In this document: one piece after another, positions 1 to 8,000 of the stretch | Layout: the number at the start of each line of letters is the position of its first letter | Position numbering within the stretch: the first letter of the stretch is position 1 | NCBI GenBank assembly: GCA_964469815.1 | Contig: CAYXZC010000011.1 | Location: forward strand, 1 to 41,482 | Direction: 5' to 3' | DNA length: 41,482 nt | From: MGBC163016 sp964469815 | GTDB taxonomy: Bacteria > Actinomycetota > Coriobacteriia > Coriobacteriales > Eggerthellaceae | Program-made: the position numbers and the translations under genes | Notes under the pieces: generated by a model | Database searches by the model: none | What the model was told of the DNA's origin: nothing | What the model saw: only the letters and a program-made list of their open reading frames with translations

Positions 1-112
1 AGAGGTGTGCCCCGAGAGCGCCCGCCGCCTGCCCGAAGGGCTTGCGGAGAGGTGTGCAGCCATGCTCAAGCGCGAAGGAGCCGACCCGAAGAAGCCCAAT
101 GAGTACTTCTAG
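1..112 (+). CDS. C-terminal end of an unidentified protein (5' truncated)
   Basis: An open frame enters from the left edge (codons begin at base 2) and stops with TAG at 110-112, giving 36 residues that end in ADPKKPNEYF. The fragment has two cysteines and many charged residues. It is too short to assign to a family. The frame shows coding-like codon use, and the next gene runs towards it from the other strand, so this is probably the true end of a rightward gene. The 142 bp to the next gene holds a 14-bp perfect palindrome, AAGAAAGCTTTCTT, at 207-220. Confidence 0.5.
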   Translation, partial: EVCPESARRLPEGLAERCAAMLKREGADPKKPNEYF

Positions 113-254
113 GCTTCCGGACATCAGGAGTCTTTGCGCAGCGCCCAGAAATTCCTTTTTCAAGTGTTGCATTCCCCCGGCTGCGCAGAGACCGTGTTAG
201 GCTGCAAAGAAAGCTTTCTTCTGGCAAACGCTTACACGGTCATAGGGCGTATCG

Positions 255-815
255 CTACATCAATGGTTTTCCGCTGCTCCAAGCCTGGCCGACCTCTTCG
301 CCGATCACACGGTAGATGCGCCTTGTGGAGTCATAGCAGATGGGCTTGAACTTGTCGAAGTCGACACGCCCCTCGCTGTCTAGGATATCCTCGTCCACCC
401 GCGTGTTGATTATCTTCCCGATAAAGCGTTTGTCGCCGCCGAAATCCTGCACTTCCACCACTTCGCACTCCATCGTAAGCGGGAACTCCTCGATGACCGG
501 CGCGTCCACATGCTCGGATTTCACGAAAGTCATCTTCGACGCCTCGGCCTTGTTCACCTTGTTGCCGGTAGCCATTCCAAAATAGTCCGCCTCCACAACA
601 TGGGCGGCATCTGCCGGTGCAACAGTGAAGGCGCCTTTGGTAAGGATGTTGTCTGTGGTCTTATGCGAGCCTATGTTTATGGCGATGCAGTCGCGCGCGC
701 ATTCGCCGCCCCACGCCACGTTCATGGCGTTGGGAACGCCGTTCTCGTCATAGCTTGCCACGATGAAAACCGACTGCGGAAACAGCTCTCCTGCGTTGCC
801 CAGATCCTTCTTCAT
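255..815 (-). CDS. Flavin reductase family protein (FMN-binding split barrel)
   Basis: The 186-residue product matches the flavin reductase-like family (DIM6/NTAB type), soluble FMN-binding proteins that use NAD(P)H or act as flavoprotein oxidoreductases. Visible hallmarks are the opening stretch FPQSVFIVASYDENGVPNAM, then NVAWGGECARDCIAINIG and the HKTTDNI segment expected to contact FMN phosphate. The start chosen is the ATG at 813-815, six bases after AAGGAGG. The earlier in-frame ATGs either overlap that ribosome site or lie upstream of it. The gene is divergent from an HxlR regulator 112 bp away, a common arrangement in which the regulator controls the reductase. The physiological substrate cannot be read from sequence. 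Confidence 0.85.
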   Translation of the reverse strand: MKKDLGNAGELFPQSVFIVASYDENGVPNAMNVAWGGECARDCIAINIGSHKTTDNILTKGAFTVAPADAAHVVEADYFGMATGNKVNKAEASKMTFVKSEHVDAPVIEEFPLTMECEVVEVQDFGGDKRFIGKIINTRVDEDILDSEGRVDFDKFKPICYDSTRRIYRVIGEEVGQAWSSGKPLM

Positions 816-885
816 GCGCATCCTCCTTGCGATCACTTGATTTCTTACTATTGATACGAGTATGCTCTAATGAGGTAGAAATGAT

Positions 886-912
886 AAGTACTGTTTTACA
901 TGTCAGGTACTT
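886..912. promoter_or_regulatory. Candidate HxlR operator between the divergent genes
   Basis: AAGTAC at 886-891 and GTACTT at 907-912 form a 6-bp inverted repeat with 15 bp between the arms, just upstream of the HxlR gene and inside the divergent promoter region. HxlR/YodB-type regulators are known to bind spaced GTAC/TACT-type dyads. The assignment to this regulator is inference. Confidence 0.45.
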
Positions 913-927
913 TCTCAAAGGAAAGCT

Positions 928-1269
928 ATGAACAGCATTACTCCCAACATCAAAGACTCGCGCTTTTGCGACACGGGGTATAGCTACGCCATGTCGCTCA
1001 TCCAAGGGAAGCACAAGATGGCCATCCTCTACTGCCTGATGGAATACCAGCCCGTTCGCTTCAATGAGATGCGAAGGTATTTGGACGGCATAACCGACAA
1101 GACGCTATCGCGCAATCTGAAAGAACTCGAAGCAGACGGCCTCATAACACGGCATGAGTATCCCCAGATTCCCCCGAAGGTTGAATACAATCTTTCCGAT
1201 CTGGGAGCATCCCTCATGGAGGTTCTCGACCAACTATGCATTTGGGGCACCAAACATATGCCGAGGTAA
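928..1269 (+). CDS. HxlR-family winged-helix transcriptional regulator
   Basis: This 113-residue protein has the HxlR layout: an N-terminal cysteine region (C14), the GKHKMAILYCL helix, the RFNEMRRYLDGITDKTLSRN helix-turn-helix with LKELEADGLI, and the wing PPKVEYNLSDLG. HxlR members are dimeric DNA-binding proteins, and several (YodB, HypR) sense electrophiles or oxidants through a cysteine near the N-terminus. C14 could play this role, but that is inference. The ATG follows AAAGGAA by a short gap. Its divergent neighbour is a flavin reductase, the probable target, and a 27-bp dyad lies between them. Confidence 0.9.
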   Translation: MNSITPNIKDSRFCDTGYSYAMSLIQGKHKMAILYCLMEYQPVRFNEMRRYLDGITDKTLSRNLKELEADGLITRHEYPQIPPKVEYNLSDLGASLMEVLDQLCIWGTKHMPR

Positions 1270-1328
1270 GATGAAATAGAATAAGGGTCTGGACATGATT
1301 TGTTTTACCGTGCGCCTCAATTGCTAGT

Positions 1329-1431
1329 GAGTAAAAGGGACGTTCCAAAATACTTATCGGCAGAAACAAAATCCATTGGGTAAAGAGCTGAGTGCTCTGA
1401 AAATAAGCGTTTTGGAACGTCCCTTTTACTC
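1329..1431. mobile_element. 103-bp MITE-like derivative of the RAYT element
   Basis: The termini are perfect 22-bp inverted repeats beginning GAGTAAAAGGGACGTTCC (1329-1350 and, inverted, 1410-1431). The flank inside the left arm (TACTTATCGGCA) resembles the sequence inside the left end of the transposase element at 3059 (TACTCGCCGGCA). The flank inside the right arm (TCTGAAAATAAGCG) resembles the sequence around the transposase stop codon (TCTGAAGATGAGCG, 3880-3893). It therefore looks like an internal deletion that kept both ends and lost the gene. Its right end overlaps the stop codon of the neighbouring surface-protein gene. Confidence 0.75.
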
Positions 1432-2699
1432 CCTCTCAACGTGTGCAGAATATGCCCTGCGATAGCTCACGCATAAAACACCAGCCGCTATTGCAGCCAC
1501 GCATAAACAAAGAGCGATGGGCGTGCCCATGTTATCCCCCGTAGCGCTCAGCGTGCCTACCACATTATCGCCATTGGAGCCGTTGCCTCCACCGGGATTG
1601 CTATCCACGTCCTTGTATGCAACAGCATAAGCAGAGAATCCGTCGGTTTGGAAGGCAAGTGCCTTCGTACTTCCATTGAAAGTAGCAGGGATTACGGAAA
1701 CCGCACCCTCATGCACGCGTATCACCTCATAGGTTCGCGTCTTTGAATCATCGGTGTTAATCGCAGAATCGGGTAGCGTCAGTTGCACGGTCACAGGCTT
1801 GTTCGTCTCATGAATCTGTGTTTTCGCGCCATCCATCTCATAGAAAAGTGTCAGATCCACTTCGCTTGACAGAGCCCAGCCACCTAGGTTCGAAGCCACA
1901 AGAGCTGTATCCGCATCCGATATGCCGTCTGTCGATTTCAGCCAGATGCCTACGTCCTTCAAAGCAGGAAGCTGAGCGAATGCATCAGCTGGAAGCACAC
2001 GCTCTGCCAAATCCACACCTGAATTCATAAGCTTTGCATTAAGCGCGTTGGTAGCCACGTCGGTCACATCGCTAATATCTCCAATTTGAACCCATTGAGG
2101 AGAAACCATGACAGCGCTATCCGGCATGATGAAGCTTGCGCGCGAGCTATCGATGTTGGTGAAATGGATCTTGTCAGACGGCGTTCCATTCCAGAACTCC
2201 ACCATGTAGCCATCTCGTACGCCCGCATTCACCACTACCATGTCACCTGCTGCGTATTGCCCTTGGCCACTGTCTTGCGCATAGCTATTCTTAATCACTA
2301 CGGGATAGACTGGCTTACCGTCGCGCGTGTCTTTATGCTGAGTGATTCGTCATCCGTATTTCCTTCGAGATCATCTAAGCTTTTCGTATTGCTTCCTTGA
2401 CTTATGACATCGTTTTCAGCTATTTCATTCGTTGTGTTTTCACTGCCAAACACGACGGCATTCTGTGCATCATCAGCTGGAATGTCGCTTACAACTCCGC
2501 TTGTGAATATGGTGTCGGATACATCGTTTGCGGCTGCCCAGGCAAACGACGAAAACGTAAGTGTGAAAGTCAGAAATACCGCGAGGACAGAAGAAAGAGC
2601 AGCTCGCCCTCCTTTACGCGAAACCGCAATCTTATATTCCGACTTCCTTGATGTCAGCTTCGACTGTTCTGCCTTGCGAAAGGATCTCGATGGATTCAT
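1426..2699 (-). pseudogene. Sortase-anchored surface protein split by a 2-nt frameshift
   Basis: Two adjacent frames on the minus strand make one cell-surface protein. The first (start near 2699, possibly 2753) has a basic N-terminus and signal peptide (ALSSVLAVFLTFTLTFSSFA) followed by acidic, Ser/Thr-rich sequence, and ends at a TAG at 2298-2300. The second carries on as DGKPVYPVVIKNSYAQ and ends with a Gly/Asn-rich spacer, LSATGD (an LPxTG-like sorting signal), a membrane segment and RR. Removing two bases from the CGCGCG tract at 2322-2327 joins the frames as SIKTRDGKPVYP. The stop codon lies in the MITE-like repeat. The middle region is not recognised. The shift may be a pseudogene lesion, phase variation in a short CG tract, or an assembly error. 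Confidence 0.75.
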
Positions 2700-3058
2700 G
2701 CCAGCATCTTTCTCGTAAGCCTCATTGAGGGACTGAATATCCGAAAAAATCATAAGATATGAAAAGCCGTAAGATATCTCACCGTATTTTACTAGGGATT
2801 ACCGCATCTCACAAAATAGCGATAAAGGTAAATGAACACGTCAAGATGCGCGCATTCGCTTCAAACCCCGTCGTCCGAATCTATATAGGTTCTGCCCCTT
2901 CTAAAATGGGACAGGATCGAATAATTCATCCCACTATCTCAAGCAACATCTTTCGCATCGTCATCGCACAGTGCGAAGGAGTAAAAGGAAGGAGTAAAAG
3001 GGACGTTCCAAAACGCTCATTAGCACGCTCCTCAAAGCGCGATCCTATCCCTCATCAT
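2700..3058. other. Gene-free stretch upstream of the RAYT element
   Basis: I see no convincing gene here. On the minus strand TTGACG (2842-2847 on the plus strand as CGTCAA) could be a -35 for the surface protein gene. The right part contains iterated GGAGTAAAAGG motifs (2978-3000), followed by a loose end of the RAYT element at 2992-3013. Confidence 0.4.
2992..3013 (+). repeat. Solo terminus of the RAYT element (right-end type, inverted)
   Basis: This is an exact copy of the 22-bp terminal repeat. Its inner flank, CGCTCAT, matches the complement of the right-end flank (ATGAGCG, 3887-3893) rather than the left-end flank, so it is a right end in inverted orientation. The 45 bp between it and the full element at 3059 would be what is left of a second copy. 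Confidence 0.65.
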
Positions 3059-3915
3059 GAGTAAAAGGGACATTCCAAAATACTCGCCGGCAATGATTGA
3101 TATAATTCCAAACATGCCTAAATCTCCACGACAAGCCTCATCAACGAATACCTATCACGTCACAGCACGCGGCGTGGGCAAGCATCGCATTTTCGAAGAG
3201 GATAGCGATAGGCAACGAATGCTGGATTCCATCGTGCGGTTCAAGAAAAAATACGATGTAACGGTCATGGCATGGGTTTTTATGGAGAATCATCTCCATA
3301 TCTTGATCAATGCTGAGCTCACCGATCTCAGTTCTTTCATGAGTAGCCTGCTCACCTCATATTCACAAGCGTTCAATGGCAGACACGGTCATGTGGGACA
3401 TGTTTTTCAGGGTCGCTACCATAGTGAGCCGGTCGAAAACGATTCTTATCTATTAGAGGTGGTGCGCTATATCCATCTGAACCCCCTCTCAAGCGGGATC
3501 GATCGCCTTGAGGATTATCGCTGGAGCAGCTATCGGCAATATTGTGGAGAAGCGGGCATCTGTGATACTTCCATGGTGTTGCACCAATTCCAAAGCATCG
3601 AGGATCTCAAGTCCTTCCATAACTGCAATATTGATCAGGAAATGGTCTACCTTAATGGCTATCATCCGCGGATCGATGATGCCCAAGCGGCAGATATTGC
3701 CGAGTCGATGTACGGTCCGCACTTTTCGGACAAGATCGTGTCGATGAAAAAAGGTGAACGTGACAGAGCTGTGCAGAGACTCTATATTGCAGGCTTGTCG
3801 GGAGCACAGATCACGCGTCTTCTTGGTCTTGGGAGGAATATCGTTCAAAAGGCATGCGCCAAGATCAAGGAACGAGCGTTCTGAAGATGAGCGTTTTGGA
3901 GCGTCCCTTTTACTC
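3059..3915 (+). mobile_element. RAYT transposable unit bounded by 22-bp inverted repeats
   Basis: The unit runs from a left terminal repeat (3059-3080, one mismatch, CATTCC for CGTTCC) to an inverted right repeat (3894-3915, one mismatch, GAGCG for GAACG) and carries a single gene, the Y1 transposase. Beyond the right end the motif decays into further CTTTTACTTCC-type iterations to about 3939, mirrored by GGAGTAAAAGG iterations left of 2992, as if copies had landed in or next to one another. Confidence 0.7.
3114..3884 (+). CDS. REP-associated tyrosine transposase (RAYT, Y1_Tnp family)
   Basis: The 256-residue protein is an HUH single-strand endonuclease of the IS200/RAYT type. It shows the usual N-terminus (MPKSPRQ...TYHVTARGVGKHRIF), the metal-binding HxH in MENHLHIL (about residues 58-64), the RAYT signature GHVGHVFQGRYHSEPVEND, and YLLEVVRYIHLNP, which carries the likely nucleophilic tyrosine (about residue 119). 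The C-terminal third has a helix-turn-helix-like segment, GLSGAQITRLLGLGRNIVQK. RAYTs cleave and join single-stranded REP hairpins and are thought to spread REP/BIME repeats. The start is placed at 3114 because family members begin like this; upstream ATGs at 3057 and 3093 lie in or beside the terminal repeat. All motifs look intact. Confidence 0.9.
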   Translation: MPKSPRQASSTNTYHVTARGVGKHRIFEEDSDRQRMLDSIVRFKKKYDVTVMAWVFMENHLHILINAELTDLSSFMSSLLTSYSQAFNGRHGHVGHVFQGRYHSEPVENDSYLLEVVRYIHLNPLSSGIDRLEDYRWSSYRQYCGEAGICDTSMVLHQFQSIEDLKSFHNCNIDQEMVYLNGYHPRIDDAQAADIAESMYGPHFSDKIVSMKKGERDRAVQRLYIAGLSGAQITRLLGLGRNIVQKACAKIKERAF

Positions 3916-3984
3916 CCCTTTTACTTCCTTTTACTCCTTCAACAAAGCATGCGCCGCAATCTGAGACCGATCTAAGGAGCTTCG

Positions 3985-4458
3985 ATGTCGCTTGAAAGAG
4001 CAAAAACCTATCTCGCCAACTACGAGCGTGATAAGGACGTTATGGAGTTCGACACCTCCAGTGCCACCGTGGAACTTGCTGCAAAGGCAGTCGGCTGCGA
4101 GCCCGAACGCATAGCGAAGACGCTTTCATTCTCTGTGGGCGATCGAGTTGCGCTTGTAGTTTGCGCAGGAGATGCCCGCGTGGCCAACCCCAAGTTCAAA
4201 CAGGAATTCGGATGCAAGGCGAAGATGCTTGCCGCCGATGAAGCAGAGGATCGGATAGGTCATGCCGTCGGAGGGGTGTGTCCCTTCGGAGTGAAAGATG
4301 GCTGCGATGTCTACCTCGATGAATCCTTGCGCAGATTCGACACTGTCTACCCGGCATGCGGAAGCTCCAACAGCGCTATCGCCCTAACGCCTGCCGAGCT
4401 TGCGGATATCGTCCCTGGAAGCAAATGGGTGAACGTCTGCAAACTACCTGAGCAGTAG
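3985..4458 (+). CDS. YbaK/EbsC-type aminoacyl-tRNA deacylase
   Basis: The 157-residue protein is a single YbaK/ProX editing domain, a trans-editing enzyme that hydrolyses mischarged tRNA (typically Cys-tRNA-Pro or Ala-tRNA-Pro). Conserved features are the lysine in ERIAKTLSF, the VVCAGDARVANPKFK strand, and GHAVGGVCPFGV followed by YPACGSSNSAIALTPAEL. Length is normal for stand-alone members. The start ATG follows AAGGAG at good spacing. It stands alone between the RAYT element and the convergent ogt gene; the specific tRNA substrate is not determined. Confidence 0.88.
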   Translation: MSLERAKTYLANYERDKDVMEFDTSSATVELAAKAVGCEPERIAKTLSFSVGDRVALVVCAGDARVANPKFKQEFGCKAKMLAADEAEDRIGHAVGGVCPFGVKDGCDVYLDESLRRFDTVYPACGSSNSAIALTPAELADIVPGSKWVNVCKLPEQ

Positions 4459-4569
4459 CGCAAGCGCTCCGCGACTTTGCTCGAAATGACAACCAAGCGG
4501 AGGCATTAAGCCTGACTCTTTACCACCAAAGGCTGGACGATCCGATATTGAATGTCCCGAAAATGAGCA

Positions 4570-4591
4570 TTTTGGAACGTCCCTTTTACTC
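4570..4591 (-). repeat. Solo right-end terminus of the RAYT element
   Basis: This is an exact copy of the 22-bp terminal repeat on the minus strand, with the right-end inner flank (GAAAATGAGCA, 4559-4569). No partner left end is visible between here and the YbaK-type gene. It lies 24 bp beyond the stop codon of the ogt gene, so it is in the ogt 3' region. Confidence 0.6.
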
Positions 4592-4615
4592 CCTTTGGAT
4601 CGATGTTGATACCCA

Positions 4616-5182
4616 CTATGGAGCAGTGCTATGTTCCGGAATGTGAAAGCCGCTGCAATCCACACCCTCATGTTCGAGCAGCCATAACTTGCGATCGATC
4701 CCACCGGCATATCCTGTCAGACTTCCGGTCGCACCCACTACCCTATGGCACGGGATGATGATGCTTATCGGGTTATGTCCCACAGCCCCTCCTGTAGCTT
4801 GCGCGCTCATGCGGCTCTTCCCCAGCTTTTTCGCCGCATCTTTCGCCAGATCACCGTAAGTGCGAACCTCACCATACGGGATCTCGCAGAGCAATCCCCA
4901 TATCAACTGCTGAAAATCGCTTCCGTTCGGCGCTAAGCGGAGGTTCGAGATGTCGGGTGATCCTCCCGCAAAATACTCATCCAACCATTCACAGGCCTGA
5001 TCCAGATGCTCGTTTTCCCGCGCCTCCATCGGGGCATCCAAAGTGCCAGCGAAGTATTTCTGGCCTTCAAGCCATAGCCCCTTCAGCCCGTCATCGCCTG
5101 CCGCCAACGTGAGCATTCCCACAGGCGAATCGTATGTGCATGAAGCGTAGCTCGAACGTTTATCGCACTTATTCCCGCTCAT
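4616..5182 (-). CDS. ogt: Methylated-DNA--[protein]-cysteine S-methyltransferase (Ogt type)
   Basis: The 188-residue suicide enzyme transfers alkyl groups from O6-alkylguanine to its own cysteine. The acceptor is in IIIPCHRVVGATGSLTGYAGG, and the recognition helix RMSAQATGGAVGHNPIS precedes it; both are complete. The N-terminal ribonuclease-like domain (residues 10-90) is present. It lies 106 bp downstream of, and on the same strand as, an Ada-AlkA fusion, so the two form an alkylation-repair locus. The final 15 residues after the LEHEG motif are a short extension. An exact RAYT-element terminus sits just past the stop. Confidence 0.93.
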   Translation of the reverse strand: MSGNKCDKRSSYASCTYDSPVGMLTLAAGDDGLKGLWLEGQKYFAGTLDAPMEARENEHLDQACEWLDEYFAGGSPDISNLRLAPNGSDFQQLIWGLLCEIPYGEVRTYGDLAKDAAKKLGKSRMSAQATGGAVGHNPISIIIPCHRVVGATGSLTGYAGGIDRKLWLLEHEGVDCSGFHIPEHSTAP

Positions 5183-5288
5183 CGATCATCATCCTTTCCT
5201 ATCATACGAAGGTTTCCATATCTACAGCCTCCGGCGTTTTCTCCATTCAAAGGATCATCCGAACCAAGACCGACCAACTTCGCAGCTC

Positions 5289-6749
5289 TCAGTGAGGTTC
5301 CGACCAAAGGCTCATGGTGGCATAGGATCTCCATGGCCGCCAGTCCTCGGCAACATCTTCTATCTCGCGTTTTGACAAGGGATCGAGCACTTTCTTCACT
5401 CCAAGATCCGTCGATGGGAAAGCATCCGGATAACCCGTCGCACGCATGGCGATGTATTGCGCCGTCCATGGCCCGATCCCGGGAAGCGCTTCCAAAGCAG
5501 GGATCGTCGATTCAGGATCAGCGCCGTATCCAAGATCGAGCGCGCCCGATGCAAGCTCATCGGCAAGCCTGCATATAGTCCGGCACCGCGCTCCCACGAT
5601 GCCGAGCGACCCCAATTCATCTTCGCCCGCATCCCCTAGCGCAACGATATCCGACGCACTGGGAAATGTGAAAGCAAGCCCTTCAACAGGGGTTTCAATA
5701 GGACGTCCTAAGGATCGGGCAACACGACCCGCAAGCGTGCTTGCCCCTTTCACCGAGATCTGCTGTCCCAAGATAGCGCGTACGCACATCTCGAATGCAT
5801 CAAAGCATCCCGGAAGCCTCGTACCGATAAGGAAATTCTGCGGGAAACGCTTCGCGAATCCATCAAGCCCCAATGCTATGGACTTCGGGTCGCAGTCCAG
5901 GTCGAATTGATGGCGAACGCGACCGATCACTTGCGGAAGAGCACCCAGAAGCGAAGTCGAGACCGTAACGATAGCCCGATCATGCTCTTCATCGGGTCGA
6001 ACCGATATCCAACCGGATGCCTCATCGCCCTCAACACACGAGATGCGAGCCGTCCTCCAATAAGCGCCATCGACCACAGCCTCCACTCCTGGAATGGCGC
6101 GCAGCTCCAAAAAGGCAAGCAAGCGATCCCAGGCGAAAGGCGGCCTATAAGCAAGCTCAAGCTCGATCGCATTGGGATCATCTGTACCCGCGCGCCGTCT
6201 ACGCATGCTGCTCGGCACAAGCCCGTAATGCTTCTTGAATGCTGTGTTAAATTGCCGCTGGCTTCCGAATCCGGCCGCGCTCGCCACCTGCGCAATAGGC
6301 AGATCGGTCGATTGCAGCAACTGTTTTGCCAGCAAGAGCCTGCATGTCTGAAGGTATTGATTGGGACTCACTCCGAATTCCTCGATGAAGGCGCGGCGAA
6401 GATGCCTGTCGGTATAACCGAGCTTTCCGGCAAAGGAAGCCATATTGAAGGACGAGCCACAGTCCTCTTTGAGAAGACGTGCGGCTCTTCTGGCGAGCGC
6501 TCTTTCCGAATCGACCGGCGCCATACCGGGTGCCGATTCCGGGCGACATTGCAGACACGGACGATATCCGGCGGCTTCGGCTTGCGCAGCGGTCTCGAAG
6601 AACGTGCAGTTCGCGCGCTTGGGAAGCTTCGCCTTGCAAACGCTTCTGCAATATATCCCCGTCGATGACACGCCTACGAAGAACTTCCCATCGAAGCGGG
6701 CATCCTTCGACCGCAGTGCTTCATAACAAGCATCTTGATCGATCGCCAT
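5289..6749 (-). CDS. Ada regulatory domain fused to AlkA 3-methyladenine DNA glycosylase
   Basis: The 486-residue protein has three parts. Residues ~1-80 are the Ada N-terminal zinc domain with its four cysteines (YCRSVC and PCLQCRPE), which repairs methylphosphotriesters and acts as the methylation sensor. Residues ~85-185 are an AraC-type DNA-binding domain (GYTDRHLRRAF, QVASAAGFGSQRQFNTAFKK). Residues ~200-486 are an AlkA-like HhH-GPD glycosylase with LPGIGPWTAQYIAMRA and the catalytic aspartate in PSTDLGVKK. It should sense methylated DNA, activate its own locus and excise 3-methyladenine. The start at 6747-6749 follows a GAGG site; the open frame extends upstream into mnmA, but without family similarity. 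Such Ada-AlkA fusions are known in actinobacteria. ogt follows. Confidence 0.92.
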   Translation of the reverse strand: MAIDQDACYEALRSKDARFDGKFFVGVSSTGIYCRSVCKAKLPKRANCTFFETAAQAEAAGYRPCLQCRPESAPGMAPVDSERALARRAARLLKEDCGSSFNMASFAGKLGYTDRHLRRAFIEEFGVSPNQYLQTCRLLLAKQLLQSTDLPIAQVASAAGFGSQRQFNTAFKKHYGLVPSSMRRRRAGTDDPNAIELELAYRPPFAWDRLLAFLELRAIPGVEAVVDGAYWRTARISCVEGDEASGWISVRPDEEHDRAIVTVSTSLLGALPQVIGRVRHQFDLDCDPKSIALGLDGFAKRFPQNFLIGTRLPGCFDAFEMCVRAILGQQISVKGASTLAGRVARSLGRPIETPVEGLAFTFPSASDIVALGDAGEDELGSLGIVGARCRTICRLADELASGALDLGYGADPESTIPALEALPGIGPWTAQYIAMRATGYPDAFPSTDLGVKKVLDPLSKREIEDVAEDWRPWRSYATMSLWSEPH

Positions 6750-6861
6750 CGTGTATCCTCGATTCGCTGATAGAATTGGCTTTGATAGGATTCTAACCTT
6801 TCCCTGATAAACAACTAGCCATTTTCGGACATGCAAACGAAAATGCTGAAAGGCTCGGCAT

Positions 6862-7974
6862 TTGGGAGAAGAGACGGACATATATAAGGTCGCGGATGTG
6901 CTCATGGCCATGAGCGGGGGTGTCGACAGCTCTGTTGCGGCGAAGCTCTTGATCGATGACGGCTTCAACACCATAGGGGTCACCATGAAGTTGTTCGGAG
7001 ATTCGCTCATAAGCTACGGAGATCGGTCGCGTTGTTGTTCGCTCGATGACTTCGATGATGCGAAAGCCGTATGTCGCAAGCTCGGTATCAAGCATTACGT
7101 CTTCAACATGAAGGCGAATTTCCTTGACGATGTTGTCGAGCAGTTCTGCGATTCGTACATATCGGGCGAGACGCCGAATCCCTGTATAAACTGCAATAAG
7201 CATCTTAAATTCGAAGCGCTGCAGCAACGCCGACGCGAACTCGGAGCGAAATATGTTGCCACCGGGCATTATGCGCGCATCCGTTTCGACAGCGAGACGG
7301 GAAAGAGAAAGCTCCTTCGTGCAGCCGATGCGGCCAAGGATCAAAGCTACGTTCTTTACAATCTCACCCAGGACGACCTTTCTCACATGATGTTCCCTCT
7401 CGGAGATCTGACAAAATCCCAAGTCCGCGAGATCGCGCGCAAAGAAGGGCTTGCGAACGCAGAAAAGAGCGAGAGTCAGGATATCTGCTTCATCCCCGAT
7501 GGTGATTACGCTGCATTCATACGGGATCATCGCCATTTGGATGAAGGCAGCGCGGCTTTCGCGCCGGGCAACATAATCGATGCGAACGGAAAGAAGCTCG
7601 GTGAGCATTCAGGGCTGATCCATTACACGATCGGGCAACGCAAAGGCATCGGACTTGCCAGCAAAGAGCCTCTGTACGTGCTGGGAAAGAACCCGGATGC
7701 AAATGAGCTTGTCGTGGGATATCGCGAAAAATTGCTCGTTGACGAGATATATCTTCGTGATGTGAATGTGATATCGGGAGATCACGCGGATGCCATCCAT
7801 CGCGCAGATGTGAAGATCGGCTACAGAAGCTCTGCCGCGGCCGCCGAGGTTCACATCAAGAGCGACCGAACGGCAACCGTGCGCTTTGACGAACCGCAGG
7901 TTCGCATGGCGCCGGGGCAATCGGCTGTTGCATATATCGACGATGCCGTTCTTTGCGGCGGCATCGCTGTGTAA
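6862..7974 (+). CDS. mnmA: tRNA-specific 2-thiouridylase MnmA
   Basis: MnmA adenylates and thiolates U34 of tRNAs for Lys, Glu and Gln. The 370-residue sequence has the PP-loop SGGVDSSVAAK, the catalytic cysteine in NPCINCNKHLKFE, GHYARI, the second cysteine in SESQDICFIPDG, and the C-terminal barrel with IGQRKGIG. The open frame begins at a TTG at 6862 after AAAGG. A GTG at 6898 after AAGG would give VLMAMSGGVDSS, which matches the usual N-terminus better, so the start is uncertain by 36 bases. It is divergent from the Ada-AlkA gene, with their starts about 110 bp apart, and a highly palindromic tract follows. Confidence 0.95.
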   Translation: MGEETDIYKVADVLMAMSGGVDSSVAAKLLIDDGFNTIGVTMKLFGDSLISYGDRSRCCSLDDFDDAKAVCRKLGIKHYVFNMKANFLDDVVEQFCDSYISGETPNPCINCNKHLKFEALQQRRRELGAKYVATGHYARIRFDSETGKRKLLRAADAAKDQSYVLYNLTQDDLSHMMFPLGDLTKSQVREIARKEGLANAEKSESQDICFIPDGDYAAFIRDHRHLDEGSAAFAPGNIIDANGKKLGEHSGLIHYTIGQRKGIGLASKEPLYVLGKNPDANELVVGYREKLLVDEIYLRDVNVISGDHADAIHRADVKIGYRSSAAAAEVHIKSDRTATVRFDEPQVRMAPGQSAVAYIDDAVLCGGIAV

Positions 7975-8000
7975 GGGTCAAATTCTAAGGCATATAAATA

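Noticed and set aside
5907..6668. 253-codon plus-strand frame across the Ada-AlkA gene
   Set aside because: It is antisense to a strongly supported gene, with no motif or ribosome site.
6750..7010. Upstream extension of the Ada-AlkA frame into mnmA
   Set aside because: No family similarity, and the start at 6749 has a ribosome site and a standard Ada N-terminus.
6793..7608. 271-codon minus-strand frame across mnmA
   Set aside because: It is antisense to an intact mnmA and shows no family features.
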